From an uncultured bacterium (GTDB lineage Bacteria; Bacillota; Clostridia; Oscillospirales; Oscillospiraceae): a stretch of DNA of 64,000 nucleotides. Made by a program: the position numbers and the translations under genes. The stretch lies in assembly GCA_945873205.1 (NCBI GenBank), contig CAMCCC010000001.1:186001-250000 (forward strand), read 5' to 3'. This document shows positions 10,279-18,342 of the stretch, one piece after another; the stretch's first letter is position 1; each line of letters starts with the position of its first letter. A model generated the notes under the pieces. The model worked only from the letters and a program-made list of their open reading frames with translations, had not been told where the DNA came from and did no database searches.

Positions 10279-11106
10279 TCAGCCAAGTTCCGCTTCCATC
10301 TGGGCCACGGTCTTCTGCAAAATGGGGTGCCGCTTGTTGGGCGCGATCTCCCGCAGGGGCTTCAGTACAAAGTCCCGCAGGTGCATGCCGGGGTGCGGAA
10401 TCACCAGGTCCTCCGTCTCCAGAATCAGGTCGTCATACAGCAGAATATCCAGGTCCAGCGTCCGGGGGCCCCAATGGATCAGCCGCTCCCGGTGGGCCGC
10501 CTGCTCGATCTCATGCAGGCGTGCCAGCAGTTCCTCCGGGGAAAGGAGGGTTTTCAGCATCAGGCAGGCATTCAGGAAATCGTCCTGCTCCACGCCGCCA
10601 TAGGGCTTCGTGACCAGATAGGAGGACAGCTTCTCCACCCGGCAGTCCGGGCGCGCCCCCAGCGCTTTTACCGCCTGATCCAGATAGCCTTTCTTGTCCC
10701 CCAGGTTGGAACCCAGGCCCAGATAAGCGGTATGCCAGAAGCGGGTGATTTTTACAGACACAGTCTCCAGGGGCAGCCCCACCGGCGCCCAGGGTTTTTT
10801 CAGCTCCAGAGTCAGCCCCTGCAGCTGGGAATACCGCAGCAGCAGCGCCTCCGCCAGATGCTCTGCGGCGGCCTCGATCAGCTGATAGCTGTGCTCCTTC
10901 ATGCAGGCTGTGGCAAAGGCGCTGACTTCCCCGTAGTGAACCGACTTCTCCAAACAGTCCGACTTCCCGGCAGGCCGGGTATCCAGGTACAGGGTCATGG
11001 AGAGCAGGAACTTCTGCCCCAGCCGGGTCTCCTCAGGAAGCACCCCATGATTGGCAAAGACTTCCAGATTCTCAATATGAATCTCATCGTAATATGTGCT
11101 GCGGAT
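10279..11106 (-). CDS. Bifunctional dihydroneopterin aldolase / HPPK (FolB-FolK); start unresolved, possible ATC at 11106
   Basis: DEIHIENLEVFANHGVLPEETRLGQ (FolB); AYLGLGSNLGDKKGYLDQAV...GPRTLDLDILLYDD..IPHPGMHLRDFVLKPL (FolK). No ATG/GTG/TTG in frame before the GTG at 11043, which would remove the conserved FolB N-terminus. Confidence 0.85.
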   Translation of the reverse strand: MRSTYYDEIHIENLEVFANHGVLPEETRLGQKFLLSMTLYLDTRPAGKSDCLEKSVHYGEVSAFATACMKEHSYQLIEAAAEHLAEALLLRYSQLQGLTLELKKPWAPVGLPLETVSVKITRFWHTAYLGLGSNLGDKKGYLDQAVKALGARPDCRVEKLSSYLVTKPYGGVEQDDFLNACLMLKTLLSPEELLARLHEIEQAAHRERLIHWGPRTLDLDILLYDDLILETEDLVIPHPGMHLRDFVLKPLREIAPNKRHPILQKTVAQMEAELG

Positions 11107-11112
11107 GGCGCG

Positions 11113-11925
11113 TCACCTTCCCTCTCTCAAAATGGCCTGCGTCATGCGAACGGCGCGGAAATTCTCCTTCACATCGTGGACACGGATAAAGGCCATCCCC
11201 TTCTCCACACCCATCACCGTGGTCACCAGGGTACCCTCCACCCTCTGGTCAGCAGGTAAATCCAGCGCAAGGCCGATCATGGACTTGCGGGAGGTCCCCA
11301 GCAGCACAGGATAGCCCAGCGCTGTCAGCCGCTCCAGGTGCAGCATCACGGACAGGTTCTGCTGATAGGTCTTGCCAAAGCCGATGCCCGGGTCCAGGAT
11401 GATCTGCTCCCTGCTGATCCCCGCCGCCTTGGCAATGGCCAGCGACTCCCGCAGGTCAGCGCAAATATCGTCCATAAGATCGCCGTACTCTGTTGTATTC
11501 CGGTTGTGCATCAGGCAGCAGGGCACCTGGTATTGGGCAATCAGCTCCGCAACCTGCCGGTCATATTTCAGGCCCCAGATGTCGTTGACCATGTCGGCCC
11601 CCGCCTGCAGCGCCGCCTCTACTACCGGCCCTTTGTAACTATCTATGGAGACGGGGATATCAAAGTTTTTCCTGACCATCTCGATGGCGGGCACTACCCG
11701 GTCAATCTCCTCCTGAACGCTGATCTGTTGGTGGCCGGGGCGGGTGGATTCGCCGCCGATGTCAATGATGGCGGCACCGTCTTTGATCATATCGGCGGTA
11801 TGACGCCTGGCTTTTTCCAGGTCCGTCCACTTGCCGCCATCGGAAAAGGAATCCGGCGTCACATTCAAAATGCCCATGATGTAGCAGTCGTTGTCCACAT
11901 CAAACAGGTGGTTTCCGATCTTCAT
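11113..11925 (-). CDS. folP: Dihydropteroate synthase
   Basis: IMGILNVTPDSFSDGG, DIGGESTRPG, DPGIGFGKT, LLGTSRKS. Confidence 0.97.
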   Translation of the reverse strand: MKIGNHLFDVDNDCYIMGILNVTPDSFSDGGKWTDLEKARRHTADMIKDGAAIIDIGGESTRPGHQQISVQEEIDRVVPAIEMVRKNFDIPVSIDSYKGPVVEAALQAGADMVNDIWGLKYDRQVAELIAQYQVPCCLMHNRNTTEYGDLMDDICADLRESLAIAKAAGISREQIILDPGIGFGKTYQQNLSVMLHLERLTALGYPVLLGTSRKSMIGLALDLPADQRVEGTLVTTVMGVEKGMAFIRVHDVKENFRAVRMTQAILREGR

Positions 11926-11946
11926 GCTGCTGAAATTCTCCCGTTT

Positions 11947-12429
11947 TCAATACTTTAAGCTCATATTTTTCTTTTCCTGGCTCCAGTTGCAGGCTTCGGC
12001 GGCCCCGCAGAACATGCAAAGGCGGGAGGCCTTGTCCGCACGAAAAAGCAGTCCTGCCAGGTCATTTTGTGACCCGGTCTCCGGCAGCCTGTGCTGCAGG
12101 ATGGCAGAGACGATTTCCTCCTGCTCCGCCGGGGAATAGCCGCAGTCCGTCAAGATGGACCGGGCCAGTTCGGCGCTTCCCTGCTCATGGGGAAGGCCCT
12201 CCAGGTACTGGAGATGCCGCCCGATATCGTGAAGCAGGGCCGCAGCATAGATAAGCCCCTGCTCCAGCCCCAGCTGTTTTTCCAGGTTCTCCAGGTAAGC
12301 CAGTCTGGCCACGTCCAGACAGTGGGCAATATCATGCCGGCAGAAGATGCGATCCTGCTCCAGCTGACGGATCTGCTCCATGCTCTCCCGCCAAAGAGGA
12401 TGACGGCAGATTCGGTTCACTTGTTCCAT
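11947..12429 (-). CDS. HD domain-containing phosphohydrolase within the folate operon
   Basis: RHDIAHCLDVARLAYL...IYAAALLHDIGRHLQY....AILQHRLP: HD-superfamily metal-binding residues; lies between folE and folP. Confidence 0.88.
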   Translation of the reverse strand: MEQVNRICRHPLWRESMEQIRQLEQDRIFCRHDIAHCLDVARLAYLENLEKQLGLEQGLIYAAALLHDIGRHLQYLEGLPHEQGSAELARSILTDCGYSPAEQEEIVSAILQHRLPETGSQNDLAGLLFRADKASRLCMFCGAAEACNWSQEKKNMSLKY

Positions 12430-12431
12430 GG

Positions 12432-12986
12432 TTATCTCCCCAGCATCCGATAAAAGCTGTTCTGGAGGGCCTCGCTGCCATCAAAAACGCCCCGGGTGAC
12501 CACCGTAACGGTCTTGGTCCCCGGTTTCCGAATCCCCCGCATGGTCATACACATATGCTCCGCCTCCAGCAGAACCATGACACCTTTGGGATGCAGCTCA
12601 TTCATAAAAGCATCTGCCACCTGGGCGGTCAAGCGCTCCTGCAATTGGAAGCGCTTAGCGTAAACCTCCAGCGTTCTGGCGATCTTGCTGAGGCCCACCA
12701 CCTCCCCATCGGGGATATAGGCCACGGCCGCCGTGCCGTAGAAAGGCAGCATATGGTGCTCACAGAAGGAATAGAAGGGAATGTCCTTTTCCAGCACCAT
12801 GTCGCTGTTGTCCACATGGAAGCGTTTTTGCAAGTGCACAGCCGCATCGTCGGTATAGCCCGCCGCCAGTTCTTCATACATCTTGGCAATGCGGTCCGGC
12901 GTCTCCAGGAGACCTTCCCGGTTAAGGTCCTCGCCGATCCCGTCCAGGATCAGCCGAACCCCCGCTTTGATTTTTTCTTTATCCAT
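12432..12986 (-). CDS. folE: GTP cyclohydrolase I FolE
   Basis: From [62 protein letters not shown] preceded by GGGAGAAAAGATC. Confidence 0.97.
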   Translation of the reverse strand: MDKEKIKAGVRLILDGIGEDLNREGLLETPDRIAKMYEELAAGYTDDAAVHLQKRFHVDNSDMVLEKDIPFYSFCEHHMLPFYGTAAVAYIPDGEVVGLSKIARTLEVYAKRFQLQERLTAQVADAFMNELHPKGVMVLLEAEHMCMTMRGIRKPGTKTVTVVTRGVFDGSEALQNSFYRMLGR

Positions 12987-12989
12987 GAT

Positions 12990-13113
12990 CTTTTCTCCCT
13001 TCCGGGTGCATACCCCGGCTCTCCCGCAAACACACCGGGAGAGGACGGAGGCCGTCCAACACGCCGCTCCCCCTCTGTCAGCCAATTGGAAGCCCTTTGC
13101 ATTTCCTGCAGCA
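12990..13113 (-). promoter_or_regulatory. Candidate structured 5' leader of folE
   Basis: On the minus strand: CTGCAG-TG-CTGCAG, GGACGG-CCT-CCGTCC, TCTCCCG-(9)-CGGGAGA, CCGGG-(7)-CCCGG, immediately before the folE RBS. Confidence 0.35.
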
Positions 13114-13220
13114 CTGCAGGACTGTGTAAGTACTTCATTATAGAATACCATAGAACAGCGGGAAAATCAAGTTAGCGTCCGTCTGGCCTGACATAAACAC
13201 ATTCTGACTTTTATAAAAAG

Positions 13221-13252
13221 GTGGTCGCAGGCAATATATCGCTTGCAACCAC
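13221..13252 (-). terminator. Hairpin A of repeat element copy 1; followed by T-tract on minus strand
   Basis: GTGGTcGCAgGC-aatatatc-GCtTGCaACCAC; minus strand continues CTTTTTATAAAAG. Confidence 0.5.
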
Positions 13253-13305
13253 TTGTGCCATCGCAACAGCATAGATGAAAAAACTTTCAGGTTAACGGAA
13301 AAAAC

Positions 13306-13345
13306 CAAATCGCAAACCAGCGAAGTGTTTGCGATTTGAAAAGGA
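13306..13345. repeat. Hairpin B repeat, copy 1 (ACCAAATCG...CGAAGTG...TTTG.AAAGGAG family)
   Basis: Perfect 12-bp stem CAAATCGCAAAC/GTTTGCGATTTG with loop CAGCGAAGT; a covarying copy lies at 63959-63999. Confidence 0.55.
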
Positions 13346-13383
13346 GCTGCGACAGAATGAGTGAGAAGTGACTTTTTAAAAAA

Positions 13384-13415
13384 GTCGCTGCGAACGATAT
13401 GCCGTCCGCAGCGAC
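13384..13415 (-). terminator. Rho-independent terminator of tRNA-Leu
   Basis: Minus strand: GTCGCTGCG-(14)-CGCAGCGAC followed by TTTTTT, immediately after the tRNA CCA. Confidence 0.75.
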
Positions 13416-13416
13416 G

Positions 13417-13501
13417 TGGTGCGCCTGAAGGGACTCGAACCCACACGCATTGCTGCACGAGAACCTAAATCTCGCATGTCTACCAATTCCATCACAGGCG
13501 C
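13417..13501 (-). tRNA. tRNA-Leu (anticodon TAG), CCA encoded
   Basis: GCGCCTGTGATGGAATTGGTAGACATGCGAGATTTAGGTTCTCGTGCAGCAATGCGTGTGGGTTCGAGTCCCTTCAGGCGCACCA. Confidence 0.95.
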
Positions 13502-13541
13502 TTATGAAGGCGACTACTGAACCGCCATTGTCAAATTACTC

Positions 13542-13573
13542 AAAAAGCCTATTGCTTTCGCAATAGGCTTTTT
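13542..13573 (-). terminator. Rho-independent terminator between the tRNA genes
   Basis: AAAAAGCCTATTGC-TTTC-GCAATAGGCTTTTT. Confidence 0.8.
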
Positions 13574-13576
13574 GTA

Positions 13577-13652
13577 TGGAGCGGGCAACGAGGCTCGAAC
13601 TCGCTACCTCCACCTTGGCAAGGTGGCGCTCTACCGGATGAGCTATGCCCGC
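13577..13652 (-). tRNA. tRNA-Gly (anticodon GCC), CCA encoded
   Basis: GCGGGCATAGCTCATCCGGTAGAGCGCCACCTTGCCAAGGTGGAGGTAGCGAGTTCGAGCCTCGTTGCCCGCTCCA. Confidence 0.96.
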
Positions 13653-13715
13653 ATCAGCAACGATGGTAATTCTACCACAATTTGCTGATTTGTCAAGGGG
13701 CAATTGAAAAAAATC

Positions 13716-14840
13716 TCAATTCATCAGCTCTTTATAGCTCAGCTCCCCTGTGCACCTGGGATAGGAAGCCACATCCCAGCGGTAATTGCCCCAGAAATCC
13801 TCGTCGTTCACCATGAAGCTGCCCTCAAGCCCGGAATTGATACATTCATATACGTCCACATGGTAGCAGTTTCCGTCGATCCTGACAATGTTCCAGCAGC
13901 GGTCCTGCCACTGGCGCTGGCCATATACGATGCTGCATTCCAGTTTCATTTGGCGGCACAGCTCCGTGTACGCAAAGGCAATTCCCTCGCTGTTGGCCAG
14001 ATGATTCACCAGAGCGGAATAGGCGGTGTTGTCCGCAGCCGCGGTGGACAGCTGGCAGTTATCCATCAGGTATTGGCAGGCCGCCAGCGCCCGCTGGCCA
14101 TCGCTGAGACTTTCTGTATCCATACCGCTGAAGGCGTCCACCGCCCGCAGGGCAGCCATCCTCTGCTCCATCTCCTCGGCGGTAAGGCCGTAGTTAATAC
14201 TGATCTCATAAAGCCGCTGAGAGCCGGTACCGCTGTACATATTCACGCTGGCCTTGGGCTCCCGTGGTACCAGGGTCGGGTTCTCGCGGTACACCTTGGT
14301 CAGCAGCACCTCAATGTCCTCGGCAGTGTAGGAGCTGCTGGCAACCAGCACCACCAGTTTCCTGTCCCGGTTTTCCAGTGTCTCCAGAAGGGTGCTTTCC
14401 ACCCCGTAGCTGAAAGGCAGGTGGACAATATTATCCGCACTCTCGCAGAAGCTGGAGTAGCTGAAATAGACCGTGGCTTCGTCGGTGGTGACGATCTTTG
14501 TCAGCTCGTAGGCGATATTCTCCACGCAGTAGGCGCAGAGTGCGTCCTGGGTGCGCACCTGCCAGCAGGCGCTGGCAAGGTCCTCCAAAGGGTCGCCGTC
14601 GTAAGAGGCGTCGAAAACGATCCGCCCCTGGCTCTCACCGGCATAGGCAAAGCGAAGGAGCGCCTGCCTGAGACCGGAAAAGTTCCTGACGTTGATTTTA
14701 TCCTTGCTGTTGTAGTTTTCCTGAGCAGGCGGGACATAGTCCTTTACCGACAGATATTCCTTATTAAACCAGCCCGAACAGCCGCAGAGCGTCAGTGCCG
14801 CTGCGGCTGTCAATATGAAGGCGAAAAGCTTCCTGCTCAT
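13716..14840 (-). CDS. Lipoprotein with transglutaminase-like domain
   Basis: Real start is probably MSRKLFAFILTAAAALTLCGCSG (lipobox); C-terminus resembles transglutaminase-like fold (GIAFAYTELCRQMKLECSIVYGQRQW..HCW-like WNIVRIDGNCYHVDVYE). Confidence 0.7.
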   Translation of the reverse strand: MSRKLFAFILTAAAALTLCGCSGWFNKEYLSVKDYVPPAQENYNSKDKINVRNFSGLRQALLRFAYAGESQGRIVFDASYDGDPLEDLASACWQVRTQDALCAYCVENIAYELTKIVTTDEATVYFSYSSFCESADNIVHLPFSYGVESTLLETLENRDRKLVVLVASSSYTAEDIEVLLTKVYRENPTLVPREPKASVNMYSGTGSQRLYEISINYGLTAEEMEQRMAALRAVDAFSGMDTESLSDGQRALAACQYLMDNCQLSTAAADNTAYSALVNHLANSEGIAFAYTELCRQMKLECSIVYGQRQWQDRCWNIVRIDGNCYHVDVYECINSGLEGSFMVNDEDFWGNYRWDVASYPRCTGELSYKELMN

Positions 14841-14859
14841 ACCCGGCCCTCCGTGGCAC

Positions 14860-15750
14860 TCAGTTGTTGTCCTTGATGCTTTCAAAGCCGTTGCCGAATA
14901 CGTTCTTGGCGTCAGAGACGATGAAGAAAGCGTTTTCATCGATATTGCGGATGATACGGCGGATCTCGGAGATCTGCTGGCGCTTGATGACGCACATGAT
15001 GACCTGCTTCTCCTTGCCGGAATAGGCGCCCCTGCCGTCCAGAATGGTGACGCCCCGGTGCATATGGCCGGAGATGATCTCGTCGGAAATATCCTGGCTC
15101 CGCTCACTGATGATGTAGCAGATGCAGGAATTGTCAATGCCGTAGAGTACCAGGTCGATCACCTTACTGACCACAAACATGGCGATGACGGAATACATGG
15201 CGCTCTCATAGATATGGAAAATAATGGCATAGGCCCCAATGATGGCCGCATCCAGCAGCATAAGCAGAGTGCCCAGATTGATATGGGGGTACTTCATTCG
15301 CAGCAGCTTCGCCACAATATCCACACCGCCGGTGGTGGTGCCCACATAGTAGATCACGCCCAGACCGAAGCCCTTGATGACGCCGCCGATGATGCTGGCC
15401 AGCATGGGATCATAGGTCAGCACGATGTTGAACAGGGCAAAAAGGTCCACAAACACGGAGCTGACCGCCATGCCCGCCAGGGAGCTGATCAAAAAGTCCA
15501 GGCCGAAATACCGCCAGGCGACAATAAACAGCGGGATATTCAGGATGATGGTCATGACGCCCACCGGCACCGGGATCAGCCGGTTGATGATCATGGCAAC
15601 GCCTACCGCGCCGCCGGAAACAATGGAATTGGGATACATGAAAAACTGGAAACCCGCGGCGTAAATGGCGCTGCCGATCACAATGACAAAATACTGAACC
15701 ACACGACGGAAAACGTCGTTGTTCTTCATTTGCGCTTTAATGCTGTCCAT
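14860..15750 (-). CDS. YitT family membrane protein
   Basis: GSAIYAAGFQFFMYPNSIVSGGAVGVAMI..., TTGGVDIVAKLL, C-terminal SERSQDISDEIISGHMHRGVTILDGRGAYSGKEKQVIMCVI. Confidence 0.92.
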   Translation of the reverse strand: MDSIKAQMKNNDVFRRVVQYFVIVIGSAIYAAGFQFFMYPNSIVSGGAVGVAMIINRLIPVPVGVMTIILNIPLFIVAWRYFGLDFLISSLAGMAVSSVFVDLFALFNIVLTYDPMLASIIGGVIKGFGLGVIYYVGTTTGGVDIVAKLLRMKYPHINLGTLLMLLDAAIIGAYAIIFHIYESAMYSVIAMFVVSKVIDLVLYGIDNSCICYIISERSQDISDEIISGHMHRGVTILDGRGAYSGKEKQVIMCVIKRQQISEIRRIIRNIDENAFFIVSDAKNVFGNGFESIKDNN

Positions 15751-15768
15751 AAGCCCTCCAAATATTCA

Positions 15769-18009
15769 TCAATCGTCCATCAGGGAAAGCTGCTGCTCCA
15801 CCCGGTCCTCGCTCTTGAGCAGCGCACCGGCGCCAGGCAGATTTTTGACCCGGTAGCGGGTAAGATTTGTGATGGCGCTGTCCTTTACCGGCAGAGCCTT
15901 CACCAGTGTGCGCTTTGCCTTCAGCGTCATCACCGCCACACCCTGGGTGCTGCGGCTGGTCTTGACCTGAAGCTGGGCGGTGTTGAACACCAGGACCCTG
16001 TCGTCGCTGGAATAGCAGGCCACATCCATTTCTTCCCCGATCACCATGACGGCAGCCACCGGGCTCTTGTCCGAGTAGGCGTTCACCAGCTTGCGGCGGT
16101 TGGTCTTGGTCTCATAGGCCGCCATATCGATTCTGGCTGCCTTGCCGTTTTCAAAGATCAGCAGCAGATTCCGGGAATAATCCCCCGGATCGATCATGCT
16201 GATGATGTTCTCGCCCTCGTCCATCTGCAGGCGGGTGGGCAGATACACGCCCAGCACCGAGGCCTTGCCGTCCTCAAAGTCGGAGACGCGGGCCTTGTAG
16301 ATTTGCTGCCGGTCGGTGAGAAACAGCAGCTCCCCCCGGTTGCTGGCTTCAAAGCTGACGCGCAAACCGTCGCCCTCTTTATACTTCTGCTCGCCGCTCA
16401 TGCGCAGGGACTGGGCGGTTATCTTCTTGAAGTAGCCCTCCCTGGACAGAAACAGGGTTACGCTGTAGTCCTCGATCTGCTGCTCCTCGTCGAATTCCTC
16501 GATCTCGTCGGCATAGACGATGCCGGTCTTTCGGGGGCTGGGGAACTTCTTGAGGATCTGTTTCAGCTCGTCAATAATGATGCCTTTTATTTTGCGCCGG
16601 TTATTGAGGATGCCTTCCAGCTCCTCAATCTGCTGCTCCAGGTCGCTGGTCTCGTCGGTGCGCTTGAGGATATACTCCCGGTTAATGTTGCGCAGCTTGA
16701 TCTCCGCCACATATTCGGCCTGAATCTGGTCAATGCCAAAGCCCATCATCAGGTTGGGCACCACATCGGCCTCCAGCTCCGTCTCCCGGATGATGGCAAT
16801 GGCCTTGTCAATATCCAGCAGGATGCGCTCCAGGCCTTTCAGCAGATGCAGCTTGTCCTTCTTCTTTGCCAGGTCGAAATACACCCGGCGGCGGACGCAG
16901 TCCATGCGCCAGGCCGTCCACTCCTCCAGAATCTCCCCCACGCCCATGACTCTGGGGTTACCGCCCACCAGGATATTGAAGTTGCAGGGGAAAGCATCCT
17001 GCAGGGTGGTGAGCTTGAAGAGCTTCTGCATCAGCTTTTCCGGGTCAACGCCCCGCTTCAGGTCGATGGCCAGCTTCAGGCCGGAAAGATCCGTTTCGTC
17101 CCGCATGTCGTTGATCTCCCGGACTTTACCGGCCTTGATCAGCTCCGCCACCTTGTCGATAATGGCTTCCGAGGTGGTGGTATAGGGGATCTCATAAATT
17201 TCTATAATATTTTCCTTAGGCAAATAGCGCCAGCGGGAGCGGACCTTGAAGCTGCCCCGGCCAGTACGGTAGATGTTCTCCATGGCCGCCCGGTCATAGA
17301 CGATCTCGCCGCCGGTGGGAAAGTCCGGCGCAGGCATGGTGGAGAGCAGGTCATGCTCCGGGTCCCGGAGATAATTGATGGTGGTCTCGCAGACCTCGCC
17401 CAGGTTAAAGCCGCAGATCTGGCTGGCCATGCCCACGGCAATGCCCATGTTGGCAGAAACCAGCACGTTGGGGAAGGCGGTGGGCAGCAGGCAGGGCTCC
17501 TTCATGCTGCCGTCGTAGTTATCCACGAAGTCCACCGTGTCCTTGTCAATGTCCCGGAACACTTCGCCGCAGATGGCGGAAAGCTTGGCCTCGGTATAAC
17601 GGGAGGCGGCGTAGGACATATCCCGGGAATAGACCTTGCCGAAGTTGCCCTTGGAGTCCACAAATGGCATCAGCAGGGCCTGATAGCCTGCGGAAAGACG
17701 CACCATAGTTTCATAAATGGCCGCGTCGCCATGGGGGTTCAGCTTCATGGTCTGACCCACGATATTGGCGCTTTTGGTGCGCCCGCCGGTCAAAAGACCC
17801 ATCTTGAACATGGTGTACAGCAGCTTGCGATGGGAGGGCTTGAAGCCGTCAATCTCCGGGATGGCCCGGGAGACAATGACGCTCATGGCATAGGGCATGT
17901 AGTTGGTCTCCAGGGTTTCGGTGATGGGTTGTTCCAGCACCTCGGCCCGCAGGCCCACCACATTGGGATTGTCGTAATTCTTCTTTTCCTGGGTTTTCTT
18001 CTTAGCCAT
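15769..18009 (-). CDS. Type IIA topoisomerase subunit A (ParC/GyrA-like, divergent)
   Basis: MSVIVSRAIPEIDGFKPSHRKLLYTM, AASRYTEAKLS (catalytic Tyr), VGMA; divergent NPHGDAAIYETMVRLS instead of HPHGDS. Confidence 0.92.
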   Translation of the reverse strand: MAKKKTQEKKNYDNPNVVGLRAEVLEQPITETLETNYMPYAMSVIVSRAIPEIDGFKPSHRKLLYTMFKMGLLTGGRTKSANIVGQTMKLNPHGDAAIYETMVRLSAGYQALLMPFVDSKGNFGKVYSRDMSYAASRYTEAKLSAICGEVFRDIDKDTVDFVDNYDGSMKEPCLLPTAFPNVLVSANMGIAVGMASQICGFNLGEVCETTINYLRDPEHDLLSTMPAPDFPTGGEIVYDRAAMENIYRTGRGSFKVRSRWRYLPKENIIEIYEIPYTTTSEAIIDKVAELIKAGKVREINDMRDETDLSGLKLAIDLKRGVDPEKLMQKLFKLTTLQDAFPCNFNILVGGNPRVMGVGEILEEWTAWRMDCVRRRVYFDLAKKKDKLHLLKGLERILLDIDKAIAIIRETELEADVVPNLMMGFGIDQIQAEYVAEIKLRNINREYILKRTDETSDLEQQIEELEGILNNRRKIKGIIIDELKQILKKFPSPRKTGIVYADEIEEFDEEQQIEDYSVTLFLSREGYFKKITAQSLRMSGEQKYKEGDGLRVSFEASNRGELLFLTDRQQIYKARVSDFEDGKASVLGVYLPTRLQMDEGENIISMIDPGDYSRNLLLIFENGKAARIDMAAYETKTNRRKLVNAYSDKSPVAAVMVIGEEMDVACYSSDDRVLVFNTAQLQVKTSRSTQGVAVMTLKAKRTLVKALPVKDSAITNLTRYRVKNLPGAGALLKSEDRVEQQLSLMDD

Positions 18010-18031
18010 TTTAAAACTCGCTTATCTGGAT

Positions 18032-18322
18032 TTACTGTTTTCTCATCTTCTTGCCGGTGACAAGATTTCGGTGGCAGCGGGGGCAGGACTTCACCGCCAA
18101 CACGCCGAAAAAGATGACCTTGCCACAGTTGGGGCAGCGGCAGTACTTAAAGATGCACACCAGCGCCGTGGCGAACAGCACGCAGGTCATGCACATAAAG
18201 GCCACCTGAACATAGGAATATTTTGGCATAAAGAAGCTGAGGGCACAGCCGATGGCAGTTGCGATCAGCAGTTTCTTGAGCCGGTCCCGGCCATAGACAA
18301 AATCGTTTTCATACTTGTTCAT
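18032..18322 (-). CDS. Small membrane protein with C-terminal zinc ribbon
   Basis: Two hydrophobic segments then CRCPNCGKVIFFGVLAVKSCPRCHRNL (2x CxxC). Confidence 0.75.
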   Translation of the reverse strand: MNKYENDFVYGRDRLKKLLIATAIGCALSFFMPKYSYVQVAFMCMTCVLFATALVCIFKYCRCPNCGKVIFFGVLAVKSCPRCHRNLVTGKKMRKQ

Positions 18323-18342
18323 AATTCTTCCCTCTCTGTTTT

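Noticed and set aside
12990-13113. Calling the folE leader a known THF riboswitch
   Set aside because: I could not match the known consensus by eye, so left as an unassigned structured leader.
13138-13458. 106-aa minus-strand ORF
   Set aside because: Overlaps tRNA-Leu, its terminator and the hairpin repeat; treated as a by-product of the repeat.
14815-18060. 1081-aa plus-strand ORF
   Set aside because: Antisense to yitT-like and topoisomerase genes; His/Gly/Leu-rich composition typical of shadow ORFs in GC-rich codon-biased genes.
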